Shown here one piece after another: positions 7,672-18,613 of a DNA stretch of 18,776 bases. Under the pieces are notes generated by a model. The model did not search any database. It was not told the origin of the DNA and saw nothing but the letters and a program-made list of their open reading frames with translations. Source of the stretch: Paraglomus occultum (taxonomy: Eukaryota > Glomeromycota > Glomeromycetes > Paraglomerales > Paraglomeraceae); NCBI GenBank assembly GCA_910592205.1, contig CAJVPJ010000699.1, positions 1 to 18,776 of the forward strand, written 5' to 3'. A program made the translations under genes and the position numbers. Numbering within the stretch: position 1 is the first letter of the stretch; each line of letters opens with the position of its first letter.

Positions 7672-10600
7672 GCACAAAGTACTGCGAGTTGCTCGTCGTG
7701 TATTATTATTGTCGTCGTTGTCCTTGTTTCTCCTAAGCGTCCGTAAACTATTTGATTTTGCAATGCCCGGTGACGGAGCCTTCTTGGGCATAGACGCGGC
7801 TTTTGTTGATACAAAACCTGAATAATGCTTTAGCAACGTTCGCGTTTTTTCCTGCATCTTCCATTCGTGCCATTTCTTCATCGGCACTGGTTTAGCTTCT
7901 ATTTTTTCTGTATCTCCATCTCCGTGACCATTGTCAACTCCCGAAATCTTACGAGTAGCACCCCATGAGAAATCTGCAAGAAAAGAGTAATATACGTTAG
8001 ATACATTGTTATGATAGAAAAGATGGGGGAAATCGTAGGAAACAACAGCATTGCCTAAAATGTTGATAAATTACCATCAAAGTGCCAGTATGCATAGACC
8101 GGGAGAACGAAATTCCAGATCGGAAAAGCCAAGATATATGCCATCATCCACAAGATGTTCGAGGCCTTGCGTGAAGAAACCACAAGCAATAATGACGGTA
8201 AGAGTAATACTACTCCAAGAAACTCTAACTGCGCACTGACGTTCTGTCCCAATACGCCCACAATTATCAAATATAATGCGACCAGTACAGAGAAGGGCGT
8301 CACGGCAGATCCAAACAGGTCCAAAAGCAAAAAGAATTGCATAGAGCAGCAGGCGAATCCACACAGGTAAGGCGTAATGACAAGTTCCATAAGACTGTGA
8401 ATGGTCGAGTTGATCCAACGCCGTCTTTGAGAGAGCAAAACGCTGAATTTATCCGGTACGACCGTCTTGCAGATGGCTTTGGGCTCGTAGATGATTTTGC
8501 GTTTGGGGAAGGTCTGTAACATTAACGTTGTCAGGAAACGATCTTCACCAAGAATTAACAAATTCTTGCGGTGTAAAGATTCTAGATCGTTTGACGCGTA
8601 CGCATCGACAATGTCGGGGTTTGCAAGAATCGGTACGAAATAGCCATCGCTTTTCGGTGCTTTGATTCGGTACATACAGAAACATCCCGGTAAGCAAGTA
8701 ACTCCACCAAAGACGGACTCGAATGACTTTCCAAGATGGTGAGAGATGTAATATTCAAACACCTGAAATTTAAAGAAAAATTTTTTTCCACGTTAGTAAC
8801 ACTATTTTTATCAACTTGTCATGGCATGAAAAAGCGTGTATTCATTACAATTACGATTGTTTACCTGAATCATGGTAACCCAACTTTCAGTCTTGTTCGC
8901 CACTTTCGTCTCACCGCTCATTCCGAGGATCGTAGGATCGCTCTCCATAGCCGCCACCAGATGACTAGCACTATCCGGCTTTACAACCGTGTCAGCGTCA
9001 ACCATCAATATCATTTCATACTTGTCAGGCGTCACACCAGTCAACTTGTGCACTCTTTCGAACAGTTCGTATTCCAATGGACACATGTCATCGTTGAAAC
9101 AAATGTGACGAAGCCATCTCATCAAGATCAATTGAGAGTCGCGTTTACCACGATTTCCCGGCTTTGGACCTTGACGCTCCTCGGGAGTACCGCATTTGAT
9201 AATCAAAACCATTGGCACCCGATTACCACCGGCGTTGTAATAACCAGTGTACACTTGTGCCATATTATGCTGCTTGATATCGTCGCCGGTCGCAATGTAA
9301 GATAATGGCTCAGGCTCGGGAGCACCTGGGAACTGAGGCTCGAGCAAGTCTTTGCATATCTGCGGCGTCGATCTGTCGTTTTCCGAGCCAGTGATATCAC
9401 CATCTGCGATAAGGAACAATAGCTTGTGGTCGTTGGGATACGTCGTATTTGCCAAGGAATCCAGAGTAGATCTTATCGAGGTTTCGCCTTCGGAATAACA
9501 AGTGACCAACATCATGATATGGTTATTGGCAACGTTTATGTCAGGTTTTATGGACAATTTTTTCGCCAAGTACCAGTCAAACAAACTGGCAAAGGCAAAT
9601 TTAATCGATGTTGCGCCAAGGAATAGAATCGTTACCATCCTCAAAATCGCGCTGGCGATGAAACAGCTTGCGGACGTTCCATCATCAATCACACCGACTC
9701 TGAAATGTTGCAAACACTTGGCAAGGTTTGTATTTTCGCGTGCGATATCCATCGTCGCATCTCGACCGACGAGATCTCTGATCCATTCCGTGACCGCATC
9801 GTCGCCAAGCCAGTGATTCGTATTGGTCGAGTTCAAGTAATCCGTCACGTCATAGACGTCTCCGTTGAAGGCAAACAGGTCACGGTCCCCTTCTGTTACA
9901 TCGTCCCAATTGAATCCGACAAACACTTTCATGGACAGGCTTTCGAGCTCGTTTCGTGATGTCTGCGAGACGTGGCAATGGAGTTTCGTGTTACCCGCTG
10001 CAGCGGCTTGTGTGCAGATTGATCCATCGTTTACGGGAGCACGACTGCATCCGATGGACTTGTAATCCAGGGGAAAGAATCCAGAAATGTCATGTCCAAA
10101 CAGTGGCGTTATCGTCGAATTCAAGTCGGCATCGGTAAACGGAGCGATCGGTCGATGTCTCTCGTTCGAAAAGTAGGTTCCCGTGTTGAACAACTGACCG
10201 CGTACTATGTGTGCCTTTGTTCCAGGTGAATTGGGTCCAAATAGCCGTACAACATCCGATTGGTGCACTGTCTTTTTATCGTTGCATGCGATGGGCGTTA
10301 GAGCGAAACTCAGGAACGCCGAGATCATCGAGGCCACTAATATGAGGAAGACCAACGCAACTTTTTCTCTCCAAGCCTGGCGAACTTTTGGATTACTCAT
10401 CTTGCCAACGGAAAGTAGACATGAATTACATATGCAACTGGTGACGACCAACGAGAATATGACCCAAGGTGAGTTGGGATCTTGGCCAGGCTTTCTGCGT
10501 TTGGGCTCACGAGGTATTTTCGGTCTTATTGCAATCCGTCGTGCGTTCGTTGCTGCTGCTTCTGCTGCTGCTTCTGTTGCTGCTTCTGTTGCTTCTGCTG

Positions 10601-11934
10601 CTGTTGCTTCAGCCTTGGGACTTGGTGGTCGGTACACGTCAGACTTTGTCTTTTGTAGCGTTAGCGCACGCACATTCGAGGCCAAGAACTGTGTTTGCCT
10701 ACTATAACGACGAAAACGTGGGGATGTCGGCGAGACCGGGGGCATGAACGCTGATTGTGGTGGAACGGCTGGTGAACATGGTGATTGTGGAGAGAGAGGA
10801 GATAAAGGCTGCTCTGGAACGTAATCATTTATTAACAACGCTGCTTCTTTGCGGCCAGCATCGAGAGCGACTGATACTGCGTTTTTGCCATTTTTTGTAG
10901 ATATGTGCTTGTCTGCGTTATTTTCCAACAAAAGGTAACATATTTCTGGCCAGCCTCCAAAGGCCGCGAGCATGAGGGCTGTCCATCCTTCCTACATGAA
11001 GGAGATGAATGCGAGAATGTAAACAAACGATCGATTGGGGGGACGCAAATAATCCATCTCCGGTCGTAGCAGTGATTAATATACCTGATCGATTATGTTT
11101 ACATCTGCTCCTCTCGATAGCAATATCTCTACGACTGCATAATGGCCACCGTATGCGGCGAGTGCTAACGCAGTCCTTTGTGCACTGTTTTGATGATTGA
11201 CATTTGCTCTGCCATGGTCAAGTAGTAAGCGGCATACACCTGCATAGCCTTTAGATGCAGCTACGATTAAAGGAGTCGAACGTTCTCCCTGTTAGAAAAA
11301 AATATGACAAACTTGATTAATTTATTCCCGACAGTTTGGTAATTGTGACGTGGAACAAGAATGCGTGGTAGTACATCTAACGGAAATTGGAATCTCCGCA
11401 AAATCGATTACAGGAATAATCCAAATTTGGTATAAGCGTGCGGCACATCATTTTTACCTTGTTTTCGGAATCGACTAATGCTCCAGAACCAATTAGAATT
11501 TCTGCGATCTCAACGTTTCCTGACGAGGCAGCTTGAAAGAGGGCAGACTCACCGTCATTGTCTACAAGCACGAAAGTAGAAAGGGGCAAAAGAAATATTA
11601 GCTACGTTGTTTGCTGACCGAAACATTAAATAAGAGTTTATCAACCTTTCAAGTCAATGTCAAGATTTTCAAGAGTCATCAAATATCTGACTACAGTTGG
11701 ACAATTTTTGGAAGCGGCAACCATCAACGGTGACATGCCATTTTCATCTCTCAACAGGTTTATTTCGATATTGGATTCTTCTAGTAACGATCTAAAGCGA
11801 CCTACATTGTTCTGGATGATGGCGTTGAATATTTCTGTTGAATTATAATAACTTGCGACGGAGCTTTCGCTCGGAGTTTGTGAACGATAATAAGAATATA
11901 TTGGTAAATCTGATGACTGAGGTTTGTCTTCCAT
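7669..11934 (-). CDS. Ankyrin-repeat chitin synthase (division 2, class IV/V/VII-like), six exons
   Basis: This enzyme polymerises N-acetylglucosamine from UDP-GlcNAc into chitin at the plasma membrane. Exons, in reading order: 11934-11646, 11561-11458, 11288-11085, 10991-8865, 8762-8075, 7973-7669; 1,238 aa. Residues 33-257 hold about seven ankyrin repeats (GMSPLMVAASKN, GESALFQAASSGNVEIAEIL, TALALAAYGGHYAVVEILL, GWTALMLAAFGGWPEICYLL). A Pro/Ser and poly-Ala linker follows (258-350). Two membrane segments lie at about 375-395 and 409-430, a cytochrome-b5-like region at 554-620 (FNGDVYDVTDYL), and a membrane segment near 645-670. Catalytic motifs: ADGD 728-731, VDADTVVKPDS from 863, [27 protein letters not shown] across a splice junction, GEDRF from 980, QRRRW 1020-1024. 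C-terminal membrane segments span 1037-1134, then WHFDDFSWG and a basic tail. The start ATG sits in AACCATGG. No break is seen. The GT2 core is family-typical; the ankyrin N-terminus is not what I know for fungal chitin synthases. Regulation through ankyrin partners is inference. Confidence 0.93.
7974..8074 (-). other. Chitin synthase intron 5 (phase 1)
   Basis: It is 101 nt, donor GTAATT and acceptor TTGCAG. Splicing gives WHFD-DFSWGATRK, the conserved C-terminal motif. Without it the frame ends at HFDGNLSTF and a stop at 8055. Confidence 0.9.
8763..8864 (-). other. Chitin synthase intron 4 (phase 0)
   Basis: It is 102 nt, donor GTAAAC and acceptor AAATTTCAG. It joins SWVTMIQ to VFEYYISHH, an uninterrupted motif in division-2 chitin synthases. 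Confidence 0.92.
10551..10613 (-). repeat. GCN trinucleotide tract encoding an Ala/Glu/Thr-rich linker
   Basis: On the plus strand this reads as interrupted GCT/TCT/GTT triplets. On the coding strand it encodes AEATAAEATEAATEAAAEAA at about residues 326-345 of the chitin synthase. It lies between the ankyrin domain and the first membrane segment, so length variation here would alter only a linker. Confidence 0.8.
10992..11084 (-). other. Chitin synthase intron 3 (phase 0)
   Basis: It is 93 nt, donor GTATAT and acceptor CATGTAG. It joins DVNIIDQ to EGWTALMLAAFGG, again at an ankyrin-repeat boundary. Confidence 0.85.
11289..11457 (-). other. Chitin synthase intron 2 (phase 0)
   Basis: It is 169 nt, donor GTAAAA and acceptor TTCTAACAG. 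It separates ankyrin repeats 3 and 4 and joins DSENK to GERSTPLIVAASKG. Confidence 0.8.
11562..11645 (-). other. Chitin synthase intron 1 (phase 1)
   Basis: It is 84 nt. The donor is the weak GTTGAT and the acceptor is CTTGTAG. Splicing restores DLK|DNDGESALF across an ankyrin-repeat boundary. This is the least canonical donor in the gene, but reading on without it hits TGA at 11641-11643. Confidence 0.7.
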
Positions 11935-13294
11935 GGTTGTGTCGGGAAATAAGGAATATAAAAAGAAAGGAAAGTGATGATAGTGGATTACCCACTGTTT
12001 TTAAAAAAGGTAAATACTTTTCTATCTACCAAAAAAAAAAAAACTTTTTAATGGAAGAGACCAGCCTCGTCCAATACGTTATTTTTTTTTTTTAATTTTT
12101 GCAACTGTGGTGGAGGACGTGTCATTTATATAATTTTACTATCCGTACATGGGAAATACCGCCGTGCCGATAAAACTATGCACATCATCTGCGTAGTAAT
12201 ACATGCGTTTACCGTATAAGACAATTATAAATTTAATCGATGAAAAATCATTAAAGAAAACGAGAAACGGATAATTTGATTAACTAATTGTACTTTTCCG
12301 AGTGGTTGTTGTTGCTGCAATGAGTCTGCAAACGATGAGATAGGGGAAGATCAAGAAAACTTGAAAAGTTTAAAGCATCATGGTAATACATCTAGCCAAT
12401 TTAAAAAACCTGTTCATAGCGTAAAAGAAATGGATCAAAACTATGGAATTTGTAAATCATTGGTAAACCGCCATGGCACAATTAATTCGCAAACGTTAGA
12501 TCGATAGTCAATATGAAACTAAAAAGGAAGCAAACAAGTGATTCTCCCCTCTCCCCTATTTCCGTATTGAGGCAATTTTAATAACGGACCAATCACAAAA
12601 TATGTGAGACGCTAGCTTTTCAAAAGCCAATGATTTATGATGTGCTCACAATTAGCTGGCGTTCTCCACATAATATATCGTATCGTTTGAGGCTAAATGG
12701 CAATAAGGAGACCATATTACGGTTTTATACCATTTTTGTCAAGTGCGTGAAAAGGGGAAAAAAAGGAATAATAGAGAAAAGAGAGTATATATGTGTCTGT
12801 AGAAAAGAACGCTTACGTAATTCATATAAATGATATCGAAATATGCTGCTATTTGAACCAACTGTCTCAATCAATGGTGTGAATAAATTATTAATTAAAA
12901 TTTTCCTCACGACTCGGCAACAACTCTAGCCCGACGGCTAAAAGATGACAAGAAACCCAAACTGGTATTTGTACGGTGTTCTTATGGTGTTTTTTGATGT
13001 TTTTTGGTCTTTTTTTTTGCTAGCATTGTTCAACGTGGGCTGATCAGAGTACTATCACATAATGTGATGATATAATCTGTTTGTATTTCCCACACGGATG
13101 CCAAATATTGGGACACAATGTACCTATTCCGTCTGCGTAATGATTTGTTAGTAAGAAGTATTTATTTGAACGACACATGATTGTGTCACAAGTTTAATAT
13201 AGTACATTTAACTTCATTAGACAAACGAGTCTTATTAGGTGCGAAATAATTGGATCAACATAAATGAGAAAATCGAATAAAACGAGAACGATAA

Positions 13295-13352
13295 AAGAGA
13301 GAGAAAGAGGAAGAAGAGAGAGAGTGTGTGTATGCCGGTGTGTATGTGATCA
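13295..13352. repeat. GA-rich then GT-rich microsatellite
   Basis: The plus strand reads AAAGAGAGAGAAAGAGGAAG, then runs of GA followed by GTGTGTGTATG and GTGTGTATGTG. It is a compound purine-then-GT simple repeat with interruptions, likely variable between strains. No nearby gene is supported. Confidence 0.7.
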
Positions 13353-15050
13353 TGTATCTGTGTTCTACACAAGAGTCGCTTCAAGGGAATTTGGTCTGTG
13401 AACAAGGGTATCAAAAATAGTAATATTTCCGATGTATGCACTACATGTGATACCATCACAGGACAGGCTGTTGCATTGTTTCTACGTTATTTATCACCAA
13501 ATATCCGCACCAAAAACACTTGGAGATGTGAGAACCAATTTGAAACAAAACAATATTTCAACCATCTATTGCGTCATAACTTGTGATGTAGAAACTCTTG
13601 TAGCTGACAAATAAAGTCCTATTTTTACATATCACACAAACATACACACTTTGACCCACAAGTGGTTCTCTAGTCCCGGCCTAACGAATTCTGTGAACAA
13701 TAACAACATTAAAGTTTGATGATTTGATCTTATCACAGTGACTACTGTGAAATAAAACATGTATTTCACTAAAAAGATTTACGTAATAGTATATTCACAT
13801 CGTGATCATTACAAGTGTTTGCAGATGAACGTGCACAGTGATCATCACATCGGCTCAAGCATCGGTCCGGTTGGCGCTAACATACGCAAGTCAAGCGTTT
13901 CAAGAGTCTTGGATTCTAAAAAATGGGGAGAAAAATGTCACAGAACTTTAATGTTGCTAACAAGAAAGTTATGCTCTATCGTAAGATTGTTAGACGTAAC
14001 GTAAGCATCTATAACGCCTACAAATATGTAATTTTATCGAACGATTTTATTACGGTAATTTCTTTCCACTACAATCTTGGGGCTACGATTGAGAACAAAG
14101 GTACTATTACTCTTGGTCTGTGAGAAACAAGAGTTAAAACAGTTTCAAAACCAAACGAAGGCCATAGTTACAGTACAGACTCAAAGAAAAAAAGAACTTC
14201 ATTTGAGATAAATATGTGTTTACATTCATGTAATAGTCTGTGGAATGTTCTATATAATGAAAATTGCTACGTTTTCCCAGTTTTACATTCTTTACATGAA
14301 TATGCGAAAAGGCGGTAACTTTCTTTATTATCGTCGTTGACAATGTACCTGTTTCTTTTTTTTTGGCAATAATTACTCCGTAAAGCACAGAGTAAAAGAT
14401 TTGAAGTAAAATAAAATTAGAAACTGACCTGACGTATGTGCGTTAATTTACACCAATCCAGATTTAAAATATTTACAAATGTTCTAAGCAACTTTTCCAA
14501 TTTACTTATTATTAATCATTGCTTACGTATACGATAAATTACTAAAGCTGGCACCGTTCTAATTTGAAGACTGGTATATGTTGGGTTTCTGGCATAATAA
14601 AATTTAATCTCTGAAGAAAAGGCACAGGAGAATCGTTTTGTACAAAAGCTTAAATCCGAAGCTAGTCGTAACAAGTAAATAATTGATACTTGTTTTCTTT
14701 AGGGCTGGCCCTGTATGAGAGTGAACCATCTCTATGTGTGTGCGCTAGCATGCTATTATGACTGTGCAGGGACTTTGCTGATGATCAGGGAGAGACCGAT
14801 TGATCGTCGATTAAGTTTTCGGATGTCATTTGTGTGCAAATCCGGATTCTTGATAGCAAATATGTATTACGACAAGTAGCACAAAATGCACGCATTATTA
14901 AAACTTATTTTGTACTGTTCATTTAGAACAGCAATTCACCGATATTTCAGTTTGGAGATCAAAGATAGCTCAGGTCAACAGACAACGTTAGATTTAATTG
15001 TGAAAAAATTCAGCCACAAAAACTATACATTATGTTTGTGTAATAGTAAG

Positions 15051-15091
15051 GATTGACAACATAAAGTCCAAAGCTCTGGGATTTGTCAATC
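15051..15091. repeat. 9-bp perfect inverted repeat with 23-nt spacer
   Basis: GATTGACAA at 15051-15059 and TTGTCAATC at 15083-15091. It is not linked to a gene that I can see, and an isolated 9-bp repeat in AT-rich DNA may be chance. Confidence 0.3.
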
Positions 15092-16929
15092 GGGAAGCCG
15101 GGCGTAGGTTAAATATAGTTGTCGAATTAATTATTCGTAACAGATTGCGTTTGATGCATTCGTTGAGACACAGCTGGATTACATAATGCGATTGTTTCCA
15201 TTGAGAATGACTAATAGCACATTGAATTGATAGGTAAGTTTAATATGCACGTTTAATCTATTCTTGACCTAATGTGTGATACGTTTTTGAATGTTGTTCA
15301 ATTTCGGAGACTTGGAGACAATTAATTGTCAGATCCCTGCAAGATTATAAGGCCCGTGTACTGCCGAAAATGTTAACCAAGTATTAATATTTTAATAGTC
15401 ATACATTTATTTCGCCATTTGCTATAAAAAGATTGTCTGCAATACGGTTATGCTAGGTACCCTGTCATCGTGTGTTCATCGTGTATGGTTTACTGATGCC
15501 GTCAGAGGTGCAGTACATGTACGACATTTTTATATTCACGAATTGAACAGTAGACGAGTGAAAGCCGGTAGTTATCGACAATCACATATATGAGATACTA
15601 TTATGTTCATTATTCATTGTTTGTAATTTAGTTATAGAATACTACAATCGATGAAATTGGTAAACAAACTTTGACAATCTGGCAAAACTTTATTCTTTAA
15701 TTCCTATTGGTATTGTAAATACACTATGATGTGTAGCTAGATTCCGAATAACATAAACGCTTTTCCAATAACCCGTATGCTGATATTTAAAAAATTGAAC
15801 CGTTGTTCTCCAATTTTAGGTAATATTTTCTTGCTAATTACTTACAAGAAATTTCGAGCGATAAAATGTTTATTTTAATTCTAACATACAATGAAAATTC
15901 GGAGCTGGCAACATTGTTGACTTGGAATACTTTTTAACGGCACCAAAACAGACTTTATAGGTTATCGTTAAATTTTCTATCTAATAGAATCTAATACTGA
16001 AAGTTTGACTTGGCTTGGCTTTCGGCTAAGTAGGTGTAGTTGCGTAATTACATTTTAATTTAGCTCAGCACAATATTAAATTTACATTAGACAGCGTATG
16101 TTTAAGGTGCAGAATATTGTTATACGGTTTGACTTGGGCATGATACCGCGACCATTAATTTACTATATAGTATTTATAGAACATATTTCATCAGCTGATT
16201 GACTGTCACAATAAATTGAAATTTATAATAATTGAGTTGTATTCACAAAAAATCACATGTTACGAAATTGAATTTACTCAGAGCAAGGGAAAAGCTAAAA
16301 CGTGTAGGGCGCTAGGATATTATCGCATGGTTTGTTTCTTCACCTCACATTTGAATTTAGTGTAAAATTGTTCAGATGCTCACCAAAATTCTGTGTAGCC
16401 CGCCACGATCATGTGACAAAACGTGCTGAAATCAAACAAAATTATCTACTTGTCAAAATCCGCTACTTGTTTATTAACGTCAGACGTTGATAATCAGCGT
16501 TTCCCTGTTTTTCTGTTCACCGCATATACACCATTGACAAATTATAAAATTGTTACTAGCATCGAGTCCATCGGTTTATAGGTGCATTCGTTGCCACAAG
16601 TAAATGATGCATTCATCGGAAGGAAAATAAACACCTCATGATGAAGCAACAACAACTATTAATATCAGACGACTGATCTATGAAAATGGGTAGTTGATGA
16701 TTTGGGGTCGAAATTGAGTTTTTGTGTGGGATATATACTTGGAGATGCTACCTACCCTGTGCCGTTTTTCTGATCTCAAGTGTAATAGTAAAGTTTTTCA
16801 CAACAGCGGTTGGAAGTTCAGTAGCACGATGCAAGCGAGGTCACCGAAATCTCAAATCCGTACCCTAAATCCTTGCCTGGCCGATCATCACAATAATTAT
16901 TGATTTATTTAAAAAAAAAACACTATGTT

Positions 16930-16998
16930 TAATCCTTACAAGACAAACATGTCTTCTATAATGAAGTAAGAAGGTTTGTCAACAATCCTTATAAGGAT
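16930..16998. repeat. Nested inverted repeats ending in a perfect 14-bp palindrome
   Basis: GACAAAC (16942-16948) pairs with GTTTGTC (16974-16980). Inside, AGACA/TGTCT (16941-16954) can form a small hairpin. AATCCTT occurs at 16931 and again at 16984, and the second copy continues as the perfect palindrome ATCCTTATAAGGAT (16985-16998). It could be the end of a decayed small transposable element, but I see no second terminus. Confidence 0.35.
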
Positions 16999-17232
16999 AT
17001 AACTTGTCCCAGACCGCCAGGAAGTTAAATTACTATTGGTCGCTTAGATTTTGGGGTGATATGTGAAATGGGGATGATTACCATAAAATGGTCCAATTTC
17101 TTTGAGGAATGCACCATCATATAAGAATTCACTAAAGTTTAAACCATAACCACCTAAGATTTTACGTTATATTTTATAATAGTACACCGATACACTCAGT
17201 TTATATTTACAATAGGTTTATTTGTTTTAGCT

Positions 17233-17238
17233 TATAAA
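17233..17238 (+). promoter_or_regulatory. TATA-box-like TATAAA
   Basis: TATAAA 35 bp before the ATG of the small ORF at 17274. In AT-rich DNA this is weak evidence by itself. Confidence 0.15.
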
Positions 17239-17273
17239 GCTTGAAAGTCATGTGATATTTGTGTGGAGTACAA

Positions 17274-17387
17274 ATGGAGCCAGAGCCGGAAGCTCTGGCC
17301 ACCAAACACAGCTATCCTGCTTGGTACGCGCTTTCTAGTGTTGATGATTTCCTTGATAATCCTAGTGAGAATGTCCTTCAACAATGA
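17274..17387 (+). CDS. Possible 37-residue small protein, unrecognised
   Basis: An ATG in good context (ACAAATGG) opens a 37-codon frame that begins MEPEPEALATKHSYPAWYAL and ends in an acidic stretch with FLDNP. I do not recognise it. Reasons to mention it: the sequence is richer in GC than its surroundings, the residues are non-repetitive and globular-looking, a TATAAA lies upstream, and the stop is embedded in TGAATAAAG. Reasons for doubt: it is short, and the GC-rich start comes partly from an inverted repeat CCAGAGC/GCTCTGG (17281-17300). It could also be an exon of a larger spliced gene or a fossil coding fragment. Confidence 0.2.
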   Translation: MEPEPEALATKHSYPAWYALSSVDDFLDNPSENVLQQ

Positions 17388-18613
17388 ATAAAGAATACAA
17401 GAATAGGGTACAAATGAGAACGACTGTGTTGAAAATACCGCATGCCAGAGTTACAGCGCACGTGTTACGAGTCTGACTGTTATTGTAAATAATGTTTCCG
17501 TCGTGTTACATTCTATTGCAGTAAAACTCGTTATTTTCTAACCATAAAATAACATCCTGGTCATATTAATGCTGGCCATATCAATATTGACACTTTCAAT
17601 TTATGCATTTAGTAATGGCCTTAAAATAAAAAACATAGATAAAGAATAAAGCTTGTAAGACGTCTACTGTAAAAAAATTGATTTACCAGCGATTTTTTCT
17701 GTTAGCAGAGAGACATAAACATATTTGTAGACATTTTATTACTTATGATAATTACTTATACTTGGGTTTTTATAAGTTGTCAATATGATGAAGTTACCAA
17801 ACTTGTCAAGTCAGCGTTAAAACGGTCATGATGTTTGTGATTGGCTAAATCAGAATTGTGATAAGTTTATGTCTCTTCAATGGTAGTAAAATAATATACT
17901 TTAGAATGCTCATGGGTAGCAAACTGCTAATGATTACAACTCTGCCCCCCTCTCTCAAATGTTGAATAGCAGAAATGACCTCAGGTATAGCCTGTCATCA
18001 CCCACTATCCATTCTCAAAAGGTCTATAAATTATGGCTAAGTCTGTATTCGGATGATAAGTGGAATGTTCACTCACAATAATTAAAACTGTGTTTAAGCT
18101 TGTTTTATATATGCATCCACAAATAATCTGCATTTATCACTGCAAGAGGAAATGAGATTAAATAGCTCAACTGCAACAGTACCAAACATGAATAGAACTC
18201 AAATAGAATAAATTACAAATCATATTAACAATAAATATGAGTGTCCATGCATTTTAACCACATCCTGATGAGCATCAAAGTCATTGTGATTTTTGTCATG
18301 CTGAACTTCAATTAAATTTGAATAATATGTGTAATAAAGTTAATTGTAATGGTAGAGAATATTACACAATGGTTAGATTTTAATAAATTTATTTAAATTA
18401 GAAAACTTCTCAGGCTATTAAATTTGAAAAAAATATGTCAATCATGAACAACTACAACTTATGCCAACAAGAACCATTGTACTACCTGAAATATCAATAC
18501 ATCAGCCTTGTCTTTTCCAAAATAATTTATTTAATATTCAGTCATTAATAACCTTCTACTACTACTAATATTAACTCCTCTCCTTGTCTTTTAAGATGAG
18601 CAGCTTTAAAATT
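17388..18613. other. AT-rich intergenic DNA, likely 3' flank of the LRR gene
   Basis: No supported gene. The stretch next to 18614 should include the 3' untranslated region of the minus-strand LRR gene. No repeat unit of the LRR type is visible left of 18614, so the array really ends at the stop codon. Confidence 0.45.

Larger units (their letters stand above)
11935..17273. other. AT-rich gene-poor DNA, including the chitin synthase upstream region
   Basis: The first few hundred bases (11935 to about 12500) are expected to hold the chitin synthase promoter, but I see no motif I would name. Homopolymer runs lie at 12032-12042 (A) and 12079-12092 (T). A GA/GT microsatellite lies at 13295-13352. 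Inverted repeats lie at 15051-15091 and 16930-16998. The only open frames of 60-85 codons (for example 13759-14004 plus and 14134-14388 minus) show no family motif and overlap in several frames, so I do not call them. No tRNA-like B box or hairpin set was found. Confidence 0.45.

Noticed and set aside
8736-9305. Open frame of about 189 codons on the plus strand
   Set aside because: It lies opposite the conserved catalytic exons of the chitin synthase and has no family motif; a shadow frame in coding DNA of higher GC.
10207-10747. Overlapping plus-strand frames, one with a long Leu run
   Set aside because: Antisense to the chitin synthase; the Leu or Ala runs are just other readings of the GCN repeat at 10551-10613.
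13759-14123. Two overlapping plus-strand frames (81 and 66 codons)
   Set aside because: I considered a spliced HMG-box-like gene because of a LYR-containing stretch, but no HMG core residues follow and the two frames exclude each other.
14134-14388. Minus-strand frame of 84 codons
   Set aside because: Low-complexity, AT-driven composition, no motif, no context.
14701-14820. Possible structured RNA or tRNA (AGGGCTGGCCCT and nearby GATC repeats)
   Set aside because: No tRNA arms, no B-box-like sequence and no consistent hairpin set on either strand.
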